Positions 24,450 through 35,315 of a stretch of 64,000 nt of DNA are shown here, piece after piece. The position numbers and the translations under genes were made by a program. Within the stretch, counting starts at the first letter, position 1; every line of letters begins with the position of its first letter. This DNA is from Candidatus Desulfofervidaceae bacterium (GTDB taxonomy: Bacteria; Desulfobacterota; Desulfofervidia; Desulfofervidales; Desulfofervidaceae): NCBI GenBank assembly GCA_027064585.1, contig JAMOPI010000037.1:1-64000 (forward strand), in the 5' to 3' direction. A model generated the notes under the pieces. The model was not told where the DNA came from and did not search any database. It was given only the letters and a program-made list of their open reading frames with translations.

Positions 24450-24816
24450 AGTGTTGATAAAGGCTATTTTTTAGATCCTAGGATGAAAGCCATTTTCTTG
24501 GCTAATGCTCCTAAGATTTGAATGAACATTCAACTTTTGAACTTGACAATTTTTTAGAAAATTCTTATAAGAAAGTATCCCACTTACAATAGGGATTCGG
24601 ATTGTTCAGGAGTTTATTTGATATAGCATGGTAAAAAAGGAGTTTGAGTGGTTTATTTTTTAACACATTAGCCACAACCCAAGTCTTAGTGCGAAATATC
24701 TTAGCAATAAACAATACTTTTAAGGCAGATGGATGGGAAGAATAGACCCTTTGCGTTTTTTCTCTTTTTGAGTGTCTACAAATTCTAAAAATAACAAATA
24801 AAACGAGGCAGCAAGG
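24450..24816. other. 367-base AT-rich spacer before rho, no gene identified
   Basis: The spacer is AT-rich and contains no convincing gene or hairpin. A minus-strand frame is open for about 55 codons around 24560-24719 but lacks a start with a ribosome-binding site and resembles no family I know; it may be insertion-sequence debris. Promoter elements for rho presumably lie here, but I cannot pick a clear -35/-10 pair. Confidence 0.4.
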
Positions 24817-26064
24817 ATGAATTTGGCACAGCTTAAAACGATGAAAGTTACAGATTTACTTAGCTTGGCGAAGGAACTTAACATTGAAACCTCCCCAGGT
24901 ATGAACAAACAGGAATTGATCTTCACTCTCCTTCAGACACAGGCAGAACGTAACGAGGCCATTTACGGAGAGGGGGTATTGGAGATCTTACCTGACGGAT
25001 TTGGTTTTTTACGTTCTCCCTATAATAATTATCTGCCTGGGCCAGACGATATCTATGTTTCACCCTCGCAGATCAAAAAGTTTGGTCTGCGCACAGGTGA
25101 TACGGTAAGTGGAGAAATACGTCCTCCAAAGGAGGGAGAGAAATATTTTGCTTTATTAAAGGTAGAAAGTATCAATGGTGAGCCTCCGGAAAAGGCTAAA
25201 GAGGTCATCTCGTTTGATAACTTAACTCCTCTTTTTCCAAATGAGAAGATTCGTTTAGAATATGACCCGCAAAACTATTCCACCCGGATCATGGATTTAC
25301 TTACTCCTATCGGCAAGGGACAGCGTGGGCTTATTGTTGCTCCTCCTCGTACCGGAAAAACCATGCTTTTAAAGGACATCGCCCATGCGATTGAGGCCAA
25401 TCATCCTGAAGTCTATCTCATTATCCTGTTAATTGACGAACGCCCAGAGGAAGTAACTGACTGGAGACGGACGGTTAGTGCCGAGGTTATCAGTTCTACC
25501 TTTGATGAGCCGGCCCATCGCCATATTCAAGTGGCGGAAATGGTCATAGAAAAGGCTAAGCGAATGGTAGAACGAAAAAAGGATGTGGTAATTCTTTTAG
25601 ATAGTATTACCCGGCTGGCACGAGCCTACAATACAGTAGTCCCTGCCAGCGGTAAGATTCTTTCTGGAGGAATTGATGCCCATGCCCTTCATCGGCCTAA
25701 ACGTTTTTTTGGTGCGGCCCGTAACATTGAAGAAGGCGGTAGTCTTACCATCATCGCTACGGCCCTAATAGAAACGGGTAGCCGCATGGACGAAGTCATC
25801 TTTGAAGAATTTAAGGGCACAGGTAATATGGAGATCCACCTAGACCGGCGCTTAAGTGATAAGCGGGTATTTCCAGCCATTGATATCAACAAGTCAGGTA
25901 CGCGGAGAGAAGAGTTACTTACAGATCCACAATACTTACCGCGGATCTGGCTCTTACGTAAGCTTCTTTCTCCCCTAAATCCGGTGGACGCCATGGAATT
26001 TCTCCTAGATAAAATCAAAGCCACCGAAACGAATGAAGAGTTTTTAAATTCCATGAACCAGTAA
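24817..26064 (+). CDS. rho: Transcription termination factor Rho
   Basis: The 415-residue helicase has the N-terminal helical Rho_N domain ([18 protein letters not shown]), the cold-shock-like RNA-binding domain ([38 protein letters not shown]), Walker A ([11 protein letters not shown]), the segment [13 protein letters not shown], Walker B ([16 protein letters not shown]) and the R-loop region ([15 protein letters not shown]). It winds along nascent RNA and releases RNA polymerase. No insertion is seen in the N-terminal region. The downstream rpmE-prfA-prmC order is a common one in this phylum. Confidence 0.97.
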   Translation: MNLAQLKTMKVTDLLSLAKELNIETSPGMNKQELIFTLLQTQAERNEAIYGEGVLEILPDGFGFLRSPYNNYLPGPDDIYVSPSQIKKFGLRTGDTVSGEIRPPKEGEKYFALLKVESINGEPPEKAKEVISFDNLTPLFPNEKIRLEYDPQNYSTRIMDLLTPIGKGQRGLIVAPPRTGKTMLLKDIAHAIEANHPEVYLIILLIDERPEEVTDWRRTVSAEVISSTFDEPAHRHIQVAEMVIEKAKRMVERKKDVVILLDSITRLARAYNTVVPASGKILSGGIDAHALHRPKRFFGAARNIEEGGSLTIIATALIETGSRMDEVIFEEFKGTGNMEIHLDRRLSDKRVFPAIDINKSGTRREELLTDPQYLPRIWLLRKLLSPLNPVDAMEFLLDKIKATETNEEFLNSMNQ

Positions 26065-26135
26065 ACTTGTCAAAAAACGAAAATAAGAGTATAAATCCCC
26101 TGCAGAAAGGTGGTTAGACGAAAGGAGGTTTTGTT

Positions 26136-26345
26136 ATGAAAAAGGGCATTCATCCTAAATACTACCGTACCAAAATTAGATGTGCTTGTGGATTTGAGTT
26201 AGAAGTGGGCTCTACCCAAAAGGACATAAAGGTAGAAATCTGTTCCCACTGTCATCCTTTCTTCACCGGAAAGGAAAAATTTGTAGATACAGCAGGACAA
26301 ATTGAAAAATTCCGTAGAAAATACGGACTTACTGAAGAAAAGTAA
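26136..26345 (+). CDS. rpmE: 50S ribosomal protein L31 (zinc type)
   Basis: The 69-residue protein begins [10 protein letters not shown] and carries the zinc-binding cysteines of the C+ form (CACG near residue 16 and CSHCHPF near 37), ending in a basic tail. GGAGG lies before the ATG. It is in the usual place between rho and prfA. Confidence 0.97.
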   Translation: MKKGIHPKYYRTKIRCACGFELEVGSTQKDIKVEICSHCHPFFTGKEKFVDTAGQIEKFRRKYGLTEEK

Positions 26346-26347
26346 CG

Positions 26348-27433
26348 ATGAAGACAGGTGGAATTTGGCAAAGATTAGAAGTTGTTGAGCATCGGTTTAC
26401 TGAATTAGAACAGGCCTTGGCTGACCCGACTATTTTAACTAATCCTGAAAAGTATAGGCGATATGCCAAGGAACATGCCGAGTTGGCCAAGATTGTTCAA
26501 GTCTATCGTGAGTACAAGAAGCTAGACAAAGAACTGGAAGAAAACAAAGAGCTTCTACGGGATAAGGACGAAGAGATCCGGGCCTTAGCCAAGGCAGAGA
26601 TAGCAGCCATTAAAGAAAAATTAGAAAAAAAAGAAAGAGAGCTTAAGATCCTGCTTTTGCCTAAGGATCCCAATGACGAAAAGAATGTCATTCTAGAAAT
26701 TCGGGCTGGTACAGGGGGTGAAGAAGCAGCCCTCTTTGCGGCTGACCTTTTTAAGATGTATTCTAAATACGCCGAAGCCAAGGGCTGGAAGGTAGATATT
26801 CTCAGTTCTCACCTTACGGGGATGGGTGGATTTAAAGAAGTTATTGCTTCTGTAGAAGGTAAGGGGGCCTATAGTCGGCTTAAGTATGAAAGTGGGGTGC
26901 ACCGGGTGCAACGTGTACCTGAGACTGAGTCCCAGGGACGTATTCATACCTCGGCCGTTACGGTTGCTATCTTGCCGGAAGCCGAAGAGGTAGAGGTTAA
27001 CATTGATCCGAAAGATTTAAAGATTGAGGTTTTTCGGTCTTCTGGTCCAGGTGGACAAAATGTCAATAAGCTGGAAACCGCGGTTAGGATCACTCATATC
27101 CCTACGGGTATTGTTGTGCAATGTCAGGACGAGCGTTCCCAGCTTAAAAATAAGATGAAGGCCATGAAGATTCTAAGGGCCAGACTTCTGGACAAAATGC
27201 GGCAGGAACAGGAACAGCAAATTGCCGAACAAAGGCGCAGTCAAGTAGGCACGGGTGATCGTAGTGAACGTATTCGTACTTATAACTTTCCCCAAGGCCG
27301 GGTGACAGACCACCGCATTGGTCTCACCCTTTACCGCTTAGAGGAAATTTTAGAAGGTAATTTAGATGAAATTATTGATGCCCTTATCACTTATTATCAG
27401 GCCGAGGCCATTAAAAACATGAATTTACAGTAA
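26348..27433 (+). CDS. prfA: Peptide chain release factor 1
   Basis: The 361-residue factor recognises UAA and UAG in the ribosomal A site and triggers hydrolysis of peptidyl-tRNA. It has the helical N-terminal domain, the [23 protein letters not shown] segment, and the catalytic GGQ loop in [19 protein letters not shown], followed by [12 protein letters not shown]. The PET sequence rather than SPF identifies RF1 over RF2. The start lies 3 bases after the rpmE stop, and the next gene is its methyltransferase, PrmC. Confidence 0.97.
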   Translation: MKTGGIWQRLEVVEHRFTELEQALADPTILTNPEKYRRYAKEHAELAKIVQVYREYKKLDKELEENKELLRDKDEEIRALAKAEIAAIKEKLEKKERELKILLLPKDPNDEKNVILEIRAGTGGEEAALFAADLFKMYSKYAEAKGWKVDILSSHLTGMGGFKEVIASVEGKGAYSRLKYESGVHRVQRVPETESQGRIHTSAVTVAILPEAEEVEVNIDPKDLKIEVFRSSGPGGQNVNKLETAVRITHIPTGIVVQCQDERSQLKNKMKAMKILRARLLDKMRQEQEQQIAEQRRSQVGTGDRSERIRTYNFPQGRVTDHRIGLTLYRLEEILEGNLDEIIDALITYYQAEAIKNMNLQ

Positions 27434-27436
27434 ATC

Positions 27437-28309
27437 GTGACATCACCTGTCAAACAGTGGACCATCAAGAAAGTTCTGCAGTGGACAACAGAGTATTTTA
27501 AAGAAAAGGACATTGATGCCCCCCGGCTCACAGCCGAATACCTGCTGGCGCATGCCTTAAAAACTACCCGTTTACAGCTTTATCTAAATTATGATAAACC
27601 CCTCACTCCCTCTGAACTGAGTACTTTTAAAACCTTTATTAAACAACGGCTAGCCCATAAGCCCTTAGCCTACATCATTGGTGAACATACCTTTTGGACC
27701 TTATCTTTAAAAATTACCCCTGATGTCCTTATCCCCCGCCCAGAGACAGAAATGGTAGTAGAAACATGTTTAGAAATTATCCGTAAACATCACCTTAATC
27801 TCCCTTTTATTTTAGACTGGGGTACAGGCAGCGGGGCCATTGCGTTAGCATTAGCAAAAGAACTGTTAGAAGTGAGGCTCGTAGGTACAGATATCTCTTT
27901 TGCGGCCCTAAAGGTAGCTAAAGAAAATGCCCTTAGACACCAAGTAACATTACACTTGATCCAAACTAAAGATCTAACTCCTTTTAGGCCTGGTTTCTTT
28001 GATTTAATTGTGAGCAACCCTCCTTATATCAGGAGTAAGGACATCCCTAACCTTGCCCCTGAGATCAGGAATTACGAACCAAAGGAGGCCCTGGATGGTG
28101 GTGAGGATGGATTAAAATACATCAGGTATCTTCTGCAAAATGCCCATTTTTATCTTAAAAAAAGGGGTTGGCTGGTAATGGAAATTGGTTATGACCAAGC
28201 AGAGGCGGTAGTGGCCATGGTAAAAGAAATAGATGTCTGGACAAATTGCCAATTTTTTAAAGACTATGCTGGTATTAAGCGCGTAGTTATGGTAGAAACT
28301 GGTGGATAA
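27437..28309 (+). CDS. prmC: Release factor glutamine methyltransferase PrmC
   Basis: The 290-residue enzyme transfers a methyl group from S-adenosylmethionine to the glutamine of the GGQ motif in release factors. The N-terminal helical recognition domain is followed by PRPETEMVVE, the cofactor motif DWGTGSGAIALALA and the active-site NPPY (IVSNPPYIRSKDI). The GTG start is 3 bases after prfA. It is a typical prfA partner. Confidence 0.95.
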   Translation: MTSPVKQWTIKKVLQWTTEYFKEKDIDAPRLTAEYLLAHALKTTRLQLYLNYDKPLTPSELSTFKTFIKQRLAHKPLAYIIGEHTFWTLSLKITPDVLIPRPETEMVVETCLEIIRKHHLNLPFILDWGTGSGAIALALAKELLEVRLVGTDISFAALKVAKENALRHQVTLHLIQTKDLTPFRPGFFDLIVSNPPYIRSKDIPNLAPEIRNYEPKEALDGGEDGLKYIRYLLQNAHFYLKKRGWLVMEIGYDQAEAVVAMVKEIDVWTNCQFFKDYAGIKRVVMVETGG

Positions 28310-28332
28310 AAATTAGTGGTTAGAGGGAAAGG

Positions 28333-29583
28333 ATGGATAAGTTTGTTATTCATGGAGGCAGGCCGTTAAAGGGAAAAGTAGTCATCAACGGGGCGAAAAA
28401 TGCTGCCTTGCCTATGTTAGCGGCCAGTCTTCTTACCTCTGAACCTATTACCTATCACTGTGTTCCTGCTTTACAGGATATTATTACCATTAAAAGGCTA
28501 CTTTCAGACCTAGGTGTTATTTTTAGCGGTAGTGATCCGTTGACGGCACAGGCAGCCGAAATTACAAGCTGTCATGCACCCTATGAACTTGTCCGCACGA
28601 TGCGGGCCTCTATTCTGGTGCTTGGTCCCTTAGTGGCGCGGGTAGGCAAAGCGGTTGTAAGTTTGCCTGGTGGCTGCGCCATTGGCGCCAGACCAGTAGA
28701 CCTTCACTTAAAGGGTCTTACTCAAATGGGAGCGGAAATCCGGTTAAAGAGAGGTTATATACACGCCGAAGCAAGACAGTTAAAGGGTACTGAAATCTAC
28801 CTTGACATTCCTACCGTTACCGGTACCGAAAACCTGATGATGGCCGCTTGCTTGGCTAAGGGAGAAACAATTATCCGCAACGCCGCCTGTGAACCTGAGG
28901 TAGAGGCCCTGGCAAAGATGCTCAAGCAAATGGGGGCTGAGATAGAAGGGGAAGGCACAGACATCTTAAGAATAAAAGGTGTAGAAGTCCTGCACGGTAC
29001 AGAGTGTACCATTATTCCTGATCGGATTGAGGCCGGTACCTACATGGTAGCCGCGGGAATTACGGGGGGAGAAATTTATCTTAAAAATTGCTGTCTGGAA
29101 CACATGGCAGCCGTGGTAGATAAACTGCAACAGGCTGGGCTTATTATTGAAAAAAAAGGCGCTGAGGTCAAAGTAAAGGCACCGGCTGTCATTAAGAGTA
29201 CAGACATTACGACCCTACCTTACCCCGGCTTTCCTACCGATATGCAGGCGCAGTTTATGGCCCTGATGTGTTTGGGAGATGGTGTAAGTGTGATTACAGA
29301 AAAAATCTTTGAAAACCGGTTTATGCATGTCCTTGAACTTAAACGCCTTGGAGCAGATATTAAAATTGATGGACCTCGTGCCGTTGTAAAAGGAGTGAAA
29401 GAACTTCTGGGGGCACCAGTTATGGCCACTGACCTGCGGGCTAGTGCCTCTTTGGTTTTAGCCGGTTTGGCCGCCAAGGGCACAACCGAAGTCTTACGTA
29501 TCTATCACCTAGACCGTGGTTATGTGAGTATGGAGGAAAAACTAAAGGCCCTGGGGGCAGATATTGAAAGAGTCCCCGCTTAA
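28333..29583 (+). CDS. murA: UDP-N-acetylglucosamine 1-carboxyvinyltransferase
   Basis: The 416-residue enzyme performs the first committed step of peptidoglycan synthesis, adding enolpyruvate from PEP to UDP-GlcNAc in the cytoplasm. [14 protein letters not shown] near the N-terminus, the mobile loop [19 protein letters not shown] with the catalytic cysteine (the fosfomycin-sensitive type), and [12 protein letters not shown] match the family. AGGGAAAGG precedes the ATG. Confidence 0.97.
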   Translation: MDKFVIHGGRPLKGKVVINGAKNAALPMLAASLLTSEPITYHCVPALQDIITIKRLLSDLGVIFSGSDPLTAQAAEITSCHAPYELVRTMRASILVLGPLVARVGKAVVSLPGGCAIGARPVDLHLKGLTQMGAEIRLKRGYIHAEARQLKGTEIYLDIPTVTGTENLMMAACLAKGETIIRNAACEPEVEALAKMLKQMGAEIEGEGTDILRIKGVEVLHGTECTIIPDRIEAGTYMVAAGITGGEIYLKNCCLEHMAAVVDKLQQAGLIIEKKGAEVKVKAPAVIKSTDITTLPYPGFPTDMQAQFMALMCLGDGVSVITEKIFENRFMHVLELKRLGADIKIDGPRAVVKGVKELLGAPVMATDLRASASLVLAGLAAKGTTEVLRIYHLDRGYVSMEEKLKALGADIERVPA

Positions 29584-31906
29584 ACATCCCCTTATTTTCT
29601 TCTTACCTTTTTTTCTGTTTGGTCTTATTCTTGGCAAGATATTCACAGAAGCAATCGGCCTTTACATTTTAGGACTTTTCTTTGCCTGCTTTCTTTGCTT
29701 ATTTTCTTCTCTACGTCAGGTCTCCTTTGCTATTTTGCTTATATGTCTGGCTGCCCTCTGGCAGGCTCGTTTCTTTTATCCTCCTACCAATAAAAGACAC
29801 ATCTATCATTATTTAGAACGGAAATTAACTCTTGAGGCCGAGGTAGATCAAGTAACACTTACATTTGAAAAGGAATATCTCATTCTAAAAAATATTGTTA
29901 TTCTTACTCCTTCTCCCCAATCTGTTAAAGGAAAAATGCGGCTTATCATTTATAACCCGCTTAAGCTGTATCACCTAGGTGATATCTTACGCTTTAAGGT
30001 CAGACTAAGGCCCATTCGTGGCTTTGCCAATCCAGGTCAGGTGGATACTTCTATATATTGGCATGGTCAGGGGATATGGGTACAGGCGTATGTAACCGGG
30101 AAAAAGGTCAACCTGTGTCATCATAAGAAACCATTTTTTATCAGGATCTGGCTAGAAGGATATCGTGACAAGATTAGGAAATTCTTGCAGTGCCACCTTT
30201 CCCAGCCCTGTTTAGGTGTCTACCAAACCTTACTTTTAGGAGAAAGGCAGGCCCTTCTCCCACAGATAAGAGATGAATTTCGTTTTACCGGCACAAGTCA
30301 CCTCTTAGCCATTTCTGGACTTCATTTGGGTATGGTGATGACTATTTTCTTCGCTATTTTCCGGTATTTGCTTTCCCGTTCGGAATGGTGCCTCTTACAG
30401 TTTCAAATCAAAAGGCTTGCTGCCTTTTTTGCCTTAATCCCTAGCTTTATTTACGCTTCTTTAGCCCACTTTTCTCCAGCTACAAGTCGGTCCTTTTTGA
30501 TGCTCTTGCTTTTTTGGTGGCTTTATTTTAGTCGTCGTTTAAAAAGTACCTGGGTCTTTTTGGCTACGGCCGCCTGGTGTTTACTTTTATTACACCCACC
30601 CTTGCTCTTCCGCATCTCTTTTCAGCTCTCATTTATCGCTCTAGCTTCTATTCTTTTTTTAACGCCGCGTCTCTATCAGGCTATTACCCGTCAACCCTTA
30701 CCATTAAGGAAACAGATAAAAAATTTTTCTCTTTTTAAAAAAGTTTGTTATTATATGTTTCTTACTTTTATAGTTAGCCTGGCTGCCTTGATCGGCACCA
30801 TGCCTTTAGTGCTACATTACTTTGGCGGCACCTCTCTTATTAGTCCTCTTATTAACCCCTTCATCATTCCCTTAGTGGGGTTTTGCATCCTGCCTGCCGG
30901 ACTTTTGGCCATCTTTTGCCTTCCTTTTTTTCCGTTTTTAAGTCAAGTCTTACTCAGATTTGGGGAAAAGCTTCTTTTTCTTCTCCTTACTTGGCTGCAT
31001 AAGTTGGCTAGTCTACCGGGAATATTCATTTACACGCCTCTTTTAAACTGGACCGAAGTCTTAGTTATTTATCTGCTTTTGTTAGGCATTTTTATTCTGC
31101 CCAAAAGATTTTGGCCCTATTTGGCCTTAAGCGCTATGTGTATTTTTATTTTTGTTTTTGGCTATTACTTTCATAAACATCATCCTTATAAATTTAGCGT
31201 TACTTTTTATGATGTCGGCCAAGGTAATTCCATCCTTCTTCAGTTTCCAAAAGGGAAAACCATGCTTATCGGTGCCGGAGGATTTAGACACAGCCTCTTT
31301 GATCCTGGCAAATCCATTGTCGCCCCTGCCCTTTGGGCTGAAAAATACCTGCATCTTGACTATCTTGTTATTCCTGTATCTAAGTCAGGTTATATAAACG
31401 GCCTGCCCTTTATTGCCTCTCATTTTCATCCCAAGGCCGTCTGGAGTATTAGCAAAACCATCTATAATCCTAAATACTGGGAGCTTTTTTATTTCTGTCA
31501 GCAAAGGCATATTCCTATTCTTACCCCAAACCTTTTACCCCAAACGCAAGTGATAGATGGCGTTATTTTAAAAAGACTTGGAGACGATCTTAACCTAGAA
31601 TGTATTTATAAAGGAGTGAAGTTTCTCTTTCTGTTTCAAGCGGGCGATTTACTTCCTCAACTTCAAGGCAAAACTAATGTGCTTTTTGCTCCTGCTGGCC
31701 ATAAAACAGCAAGCTTACTGATTAAGAACATAAGGCCCCGCTATGTCATCTTTTCCGTGTCCAGAAGACCCTCACCACGGATTATTCAGCCCTATCAGCA
31801 AGGAGGAAGTCGTTTATTTTTTACCTACCGCGACGGGATGATCCGTTTTGTTACCGATGGACGGCATTTAACGGTAAAAACCTTTCGTTCTCAAACCAAA
31901 GGATAG
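29564..31906 (+). CDS. comEC: ComEC/Rec2-type DNA uptake channel protein with degenerate hydrolase domain
   Basis: The TTG at 29564 overlaps murA by 20 bases; a weak ribosome-binding site makes the exact start uncertain. The protein, about 780 residues, has N-terminal membrane helices, a DUF4131-type soluble segment, a multi-helix Competence domain ([35 protein letters not shown]) and a C-terminal metallo-beta-lactamase-like domain starting [17 protein letters not shown]. That domain normally holds THPxxDHIGG; here the corresponding stretch reads [20 protein letters not shown], so the metal ligands are gone. In competent bacteria the channel passes single-stranded DNA across the inner membrane. 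The last 56 bases overlap the convergent ABC gene. Confidence 0.88.
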   Translation: MKESPLKHPLIFFLPFFLFGLILGKIFTEAIGLYILGLFFACFLCLFSSLRQVSFAILLICLAALWQARFFYPPTNKRHIYHYLERKLTLEAEVDQVTLTFEKEYLILKNIVILTPSPQSVKGKMRLIIYNPLKLYHLGDILRFKVRLRPIRGFANPGQVDTSIYWHGQGIWVQAYVTGKKVNLCHHKKPFFIRIWLEGYRDKIRKFLQCHLSQPCLGVYQTLLLGERQALLPQIRDEFRFTGTSHLLAISGLHLGMVMTIFFAIFRYLLSRSEWCLLQFQIKRLAAFFALIPSFIYASLAHFSPATSRSFLMLLLFWWLYFSRRLKSTWVFLATAAWCLLLLHPPLLFRISFQLSFIALASILFLTPRLYQAITRQPLPLRKQIKNFSLFKKVCYYMFLTFIVSLAALIGTMPLVLHYFGGTSLISPLINPFIIPLVGFCILPAGLLAIFCLPFFPFLSQVLLRFGEKLLFLLLTWLHKLASLPGIFIYTPLLNWTEVLVIYLLLLGIFILPKRFWPYLALSAMCIFIFVFGYYFHKHHPYKFSVTFYDVGQGNSILLQFPKGKTMLIGAGGFRHSLFDPGKSIVAPALWAEKYLHLDYLVIPVSKSGYINGLPFIASHFHPKAVWSISKTIYNPKYWELFYFCQQRHIPILTPNLLPQTQVIDGVILKRLGDDLNLECIYKGVKFLFLFQAGDLLPQLQGKTNVLFAPAGHKTASLLIKNIRPRYVIFSVSRRPSPRIIQPYQQGGSRLFFTYRDGMIRFVTDGRHLTVKTFRSQTKG

Positions 31907-32516
31907 ACGAAGTAACCTTTTCTAAAAAATTCTTATCATGAGACACGACAATATAAGAAAGGGAAAGGCGATTAAGGATGTTAACCAGGCGTTCGGTGTT
32001 TTTGGGATCTAGGTCTCCGGTAGGTTCGTCCAAAAGTAACACCTCTGGACGCATGGCTAAGACAGAGGCCAGAGCCACTAAGCGTTTTTCTCCCCCGGAA
32101 AGCTTATAAGTTACCCTCTTTTCAAAGCCCTCAAGACCCACTAAGGAAAGCACCTCTTTGATAAGGCCTGGAAGTTGCTTGCGGGGTATGCCCAAATTTA
32201 AGAGACCAAAGGCAATTTCCTCCTCTACAGTTGGACAAAAAAGCTGATCGTCTGGGTCTTGAAATAAAAGCCCTATGCGGCGGCGCACTTCATAAAAGTC
32301 ATTCTCATCTCTCCTTGGACGACCAAAGATGATTACTTCTCCTGCCTGGGGTTTCAAAAGTCCCACCATAAGCTGCAAAAGAGTTGTCTTGCCGGCACCA
32401 TTGGGACCCATAATTCCTATTCTTTCCCCGGCCGAAAAGGAAAAACTGAGTGCCCTGAATAATGGTGATCTTCCAGGATAAGCAAATTGAATATCTTTTA
32501 GCCTGATAATCTCCAT
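31851..32516 (-). CDS. nikO: ECF-type nickel/cobalt transporter ATPase
   Basis: I start at ATG 32516, just after the stop of the transmembrane subunit. The 221 residues contain Walker A (GPNGAGKTTLL), the Q-loop (LLFQDPDDQLF), the signature YKLSGGEKRLVALA, Walker B (VLLLDEPTGDLDP) and the switch histidine (VVSHD). FQDPDDQ is typical of CbiO/NikO-type energy-coupling ATPases. The gene is last in the operon and its 3' end runs antisense into comEC. Confidence 0.9.
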   Translation of the reverse strand: MEIIRLKDIQFAYPGRSPLFRALSFSFSAGERIGIMGPNGAGKTTLLQLMVGLLKPQAGEVIIFGRPRRDENDFYEVRRRIGLLFQDPDDQLFCPTVEEEIAFGLLNLGIPRKQLPGLIKEVLSLVGLEGFEKRVTYKLSGGEKRLVALASVLAMRPEVLLLDEPTGDLDPKNTERLVNILNRLSLSYIVVSHDKNFLEKVTSSILWFENERFLPLNAVHR

Positions 32517-32518
32517 GG

Positions 32519-33265
32519 TTAAAAGGCCCACAGGATAAGAAAGATTAGATAAAAAGCTGCCCCAAGGGCAAAAAGTTTATCTTTCCTTTGCATCTTAAAG
32601 TGTTTATAGGTAGGGAATACCCCTTTAAAGCCGCGGCAAAGCATGGCCTTATATACCCTTTCTGAGCGATCATAACTCTTGATCAGCAAACTGGATACTA
32701 AATAGGCATAAGTTTTATAAGTGTGAAGATTTGTCCGCGGTACAAATCCCCTCAATTTAATAGCGGCCATAAGTTTTTGGTATTCCCGGTGGATAACATG
32801 GACATAGCGAAAGGAGAAAAAAATTAATTGTACTAATTTCTCTGAGACATGCAGGTGATGTAAGGCATGCGCAATGGTAAAAACCGAACTGGTAGAGAGT
32901 AAAAGCACTAGGCAGGTAAGAATAAGATTGGATTTTAAAAAGATATGTAGGGCATAGATGGCCCCCTCTTTAGTGAGGGAAAGGGGGCCTACGGAATAGA
33001 GAACTTTGCCCGGATAGGTAAAGGGAAGCACAATTACAAGTAAAAGAATAAAATAATTGGCCACCAGGACTTGACGCAACACGCGGCGAGGTTCCAGTTG
33101 AGCCAATACAAAAAGAAAGCCTACGAATAGACCTGCCCAAATGAGGCTTAAAAGGTGTGAGGATAAGGCTACAATAATGGCATAGCTAAAGGCAACAACT
33201 ACCTTTACCCGCGGATCAAGCTGATGAAGAAAACTTCTTCCTTCGGCCAGGGATTCTTCAAACAT
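32519..33265 (-). CDS. nikQ: ECF-type nickel/cobalt transporter T-component
   Basis: The 248-residue membrane protein matches CbiQ/NikQ: LHQLDPRVKVVVAFSYAII at the N-terminus, several hydrophobic helices, and the coupling-helix pattern LRGF and SYDRSERVYKAMLCRGFKG with the Ala-Arg-Gly type motif that contacts the ATPases. It lies directly between the NikL-like gene and nikO with only a few bases of spacing. Confidence 0.92.
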   Translation of the reverse strand: MFEESLAEGRSFLHQLDPRVKVVVAFSYAIIVALSSHLLSLIWAGLFVGFLFVLAQLEPRRVLRQVLVANYFILLLVIVLPFTYPGKVLYSVGPLSLTKEGAIYALHIFLKSNLILTCLVLLLSTSSVFTIAHALHHLHVSEKLVQLIFFSFRYVHVIHREYQKLMAAIKLRGFVPRTNLHTYKTYAYLVSSLLIKSYDRSERVYKAMLCRGFKGVFPTYKHFKMQRKDKLFALGAAFYLIFLILWAF

Positions 33266-33268
33266 CTC

Positions 33269-33856
33269 TTAATCCCGTTTTCTCCAGATAGCCCAAAGCC
33301 CAAATATACCAAAAATATAACCAATTCCTCCCACGACAGTAGTCAAAGAGGGACGAGAAAGGTCTTCTTTGATCTCTACTATCTGTTTTAAAAGGGGTGC
33401 CACCTCTCTTTTTACCTCTTCCCGCACGATTTGACGCAAAACATCATTTGAAATTTGAGCAGGTGCCGCTGAAGTTGAAGTTTGGAAAGATGGAGAAGGG
33501 CCTGGCTTAGAAGATGCTCCTTTTTCTACTCCACCTTCTTTTAAATCGCTCTCCTTAACTGAAGTAATAGCCCGATGGCCCATTTCCGCATCTACAACGA
33601 TTTTAAGGTCAGTGATGAGAGGAGGTTTAAAATCAAACTCACCTTGTTTATCTGTCTTACCGGTCAAAAGCAATTTCCCAGTTTTGGCATCATATACCTT
33701 CACCTTGGCATGTTTGGCCTTGGTGCCATCGCTAAAATAAGTTTCCGTATGGACAATTCCATCTTCTACATAGGCAAAGGTAGTAATTTTGTGGGCATAA
33801 ACAGACGTTACCAAAAGGCAACTTATGAGGAGACTTCCTAAAATTATCTTTTTCAT
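33269..33856 (-). CDS. NikL/CbiL-like accessory protein of the nickel transporter
   Basis: The 195 residues comprise a signal peptide (ISCLLVTSVYAHK), an extracytoplasmic beta-sandwich segment of the carboxypeptidase-regulatory type (KVKVYDAKTGKLLLTGKTD, GEFDFKPP), a Ser/Pro/Ala-rich linker, a coiled coil (LRQIVREEVKREVAPLLKQ) and one C-terminal membrane helix (TVVGGIGYIFGIFGLWAIW) ending in WRKRD. This layout is found in the extra NikL or CbiL component of nickel ECF transporters. The histidine next to the predicted cleavage site may help bind metal. It overlaps nikM by four bases. Confidence 0.75.
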   Translation of the reverse strand: MKKIILGSLLISCLLVTSVYAHKITTFAYVEDGIVHTETYFSDGTKAKHAKVKVYDAKTGKLLLTGKTDKQGEFDFKPPLITDLKIVVDAEMGHRAITSVKESDLKEGGVEKGASSKPGPSPSFQTSTSAAPAQISNDVLRQIVREEVKREVAPLLKQIVEIKEDLSRPSLTTVVGGIGYIFGIFGLWAIWRKRD

Positions 33857-34458
33857 ACCTTTACTCCTAGGATTTCTGGTTTGGCCCTTAGAATAAAACC
33901 TAGGGCCACACTGGTAATAACGGCCTCAATAATGATTACTGGTACATGAGCAAGCAGAACCAACTTGGCTACCGGGATAAATTGCTGGCCGGTAATAGCC
34001 AGCTCCAAGGCCACGAAAATGCCAGCAAGTCCCACTCCAATGACGGCCGCCAACGCACCCGCCACTCCTACTGCCCATTTGCTTTTTTTACGCAAAAATG
34101 GACGACAAATATAAAAGGCCACCACTGCTGGAAAGGCCATGTTAAAGGTATTTACTCCTAAGACCGTTAATCCCCCAAACTGAAACAAGATGGCCTGTAA
34201 AAAGAGAGCGATAAGCAAGGCAGGAAAGGCAATCCAGCCTAGGATAATGCCAACAAGTCCATTTAAAAGAAGATGCACGCTGGTTGGACCTAAAGGAACG
34301 TGAATAAGAGAAGCCACGAAAAAGGCAGAAGAAAGGATGGCCGTCTGCGGAATCTTGTCATGCTCCAATTTGTTAAGGCCTAAAGCCGTTGCTCCTATCG
34401 TTAAAACGGCGCCGGTTACCAACACAGACGCCGGTAGTATGCCTTCTGAAATATGCAT
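33853..34458 (-). CDS. nikM: ECF-type nickel/cobalt substrate-binding subunit
   Basis: The true start is ATG 34458, because family members begin MHISEG and the amino group plus His2 bind the metal. AGAGGTG lies just upstream, and the ATG overlaps the previous stop as TAATG. The 201-residue membrane protein continues with SLIHVPLGPTSVHLLLNGLVGIILG, carrying the second metal-binding histidines, and several helices. It captures Ni or Co at the outer face; nickel is favoured by the companion proteins and the nikR gene at 52039. Confidence 0.93.
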   Translation of the reverse strand: MHISEGILPASVLVTGAVLTIGATALGLNKLEHDKIPQTAILSSAFFVASLIHVPLGPTSVHLLLNGLVGIILGWIAFPALLIALFLQAILFQFGGLTVLGVNTFNMAFPAVVAFYICRPFLRKKSKWAVGVAGALAAVIGVGLAGIFVALELAITGQQFIPVAKLVLLAHVPVIIIEAVITSVALGFILRAKPEILGVKV

Positions 34459-35285
34459 TATTTCACCTCTTTTGGTACAGGATATGCCTTGACCCAAATG
34501 ACGGCATCCATTTCTACTGGATACTTCTTGCCCTTATACGTCTTCATACCACCGTCTCCCAGTGCTGAAAAGCCCCACCAACCAGCCCAAGGAATGGCAT
34601 AGGAGAAGATGCCATTGGCATCGGTTTTGACCACCTGTGTTACCATGCAATCTTCTGGCGCATGTATTTTGCCACCTACATTGTAATATTCCACTTCTAC
34701 TTCCAAGTTGGGTGCTGGTTTGCCATTCATCAAGACTAAACCTCTAAAGACATTACCTGCCCACAAACCATAGGGACGGGTCAGGGGAATAATCTCAGCC
34801 TTTAAGCCAATAGGTTCATCCCATCCTTCTTCTGCCCCAAAGGCGTCCACAACTACCTTGGCCATCTGCCAGATAAACTGCTCTTCGGCCGGTTCAAAAT
34901 AAGGTTGCGGCACGACATAGAATTGATAATCACCTGGTCTTTTAAGGGTGTAACTTGTATGCCAAGCTGTAGCTGTTTTGCCTTTATATTCCTTGGCCTC
35001 TGGGTGCCAAGTAGGAAATACAGGCAATTTCATGGGTTTAAGATGAGAAAGAAGGCTATACCGTTTGCCATTAACATATACACCAAACGCCTGTGGCCTA
35101 GCCATCTCCATCGTGGGTCCACCTTCCATTGGATGGGTAAAGATGAGCTTTAGCTGTAGAGTGCGGTTTTCATCGGGCATAACAATATTGTCTGAAGGCA
35201 AAAGCAACATGAAATGGGCCATTGCCGTTAAAGGGAATAAACCTGACAACAACAGAACCAAGAAACCGACTAACTTTTTCCGCAT
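34458..35285 (-). CDS. DUF4198/NikK-like periplasmic nickel-uptake protein
   Basis: I start at ATG 35285 (MRKKLVGF), preceded by AAGGAGGGAG, giving 275 residues. A signal peptide ends at TAMAHF, leaving a histidine at or near the mature N-terminus, as in the downstream NikL-like protein. The body has PRPYGLWAGNVFRGLVLMNGKPAPNLEVEVEYYN and DANGIFSYAIPWAGWWGFSALG, the pattern of DUF4198 proteins found with nickel ECF transporters. Metal delivery to NikM is likely from context. It is the first gene of the operon, downstream of a hairpin with a T-run. Confidence 0.82.
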   Translation of the reverse strand: MRKKLVGFLVLLLSGLFPLTAMAHFMLLLPSDNIVMPDENRTLQLKLIFTHPMEGGPTMEMARPQAFGVYVNGKRYSLLSHLKPMKLPVFPTWHPEAKEYKGKTATAWHTSYTLKRPGDYQFYVVPQPYFEPAEEQFIWQMAKVVVDAFGAEEGWDEPIGLKAEIIPLTRPYGLWAGNVFRGLVLMNGKPAPNLEVEVEYYNVGGKIHAPEDCMVTQVVKTDANGIFSYAIPWAGWWGFSALGDGGMKTYKGKKYPVEMDAVIWVKAYPVPKEVK

Positions 35286-35315
35286 CTTTTCTCCCTCCTT
35301 TTTTGAGTTTTCTAC

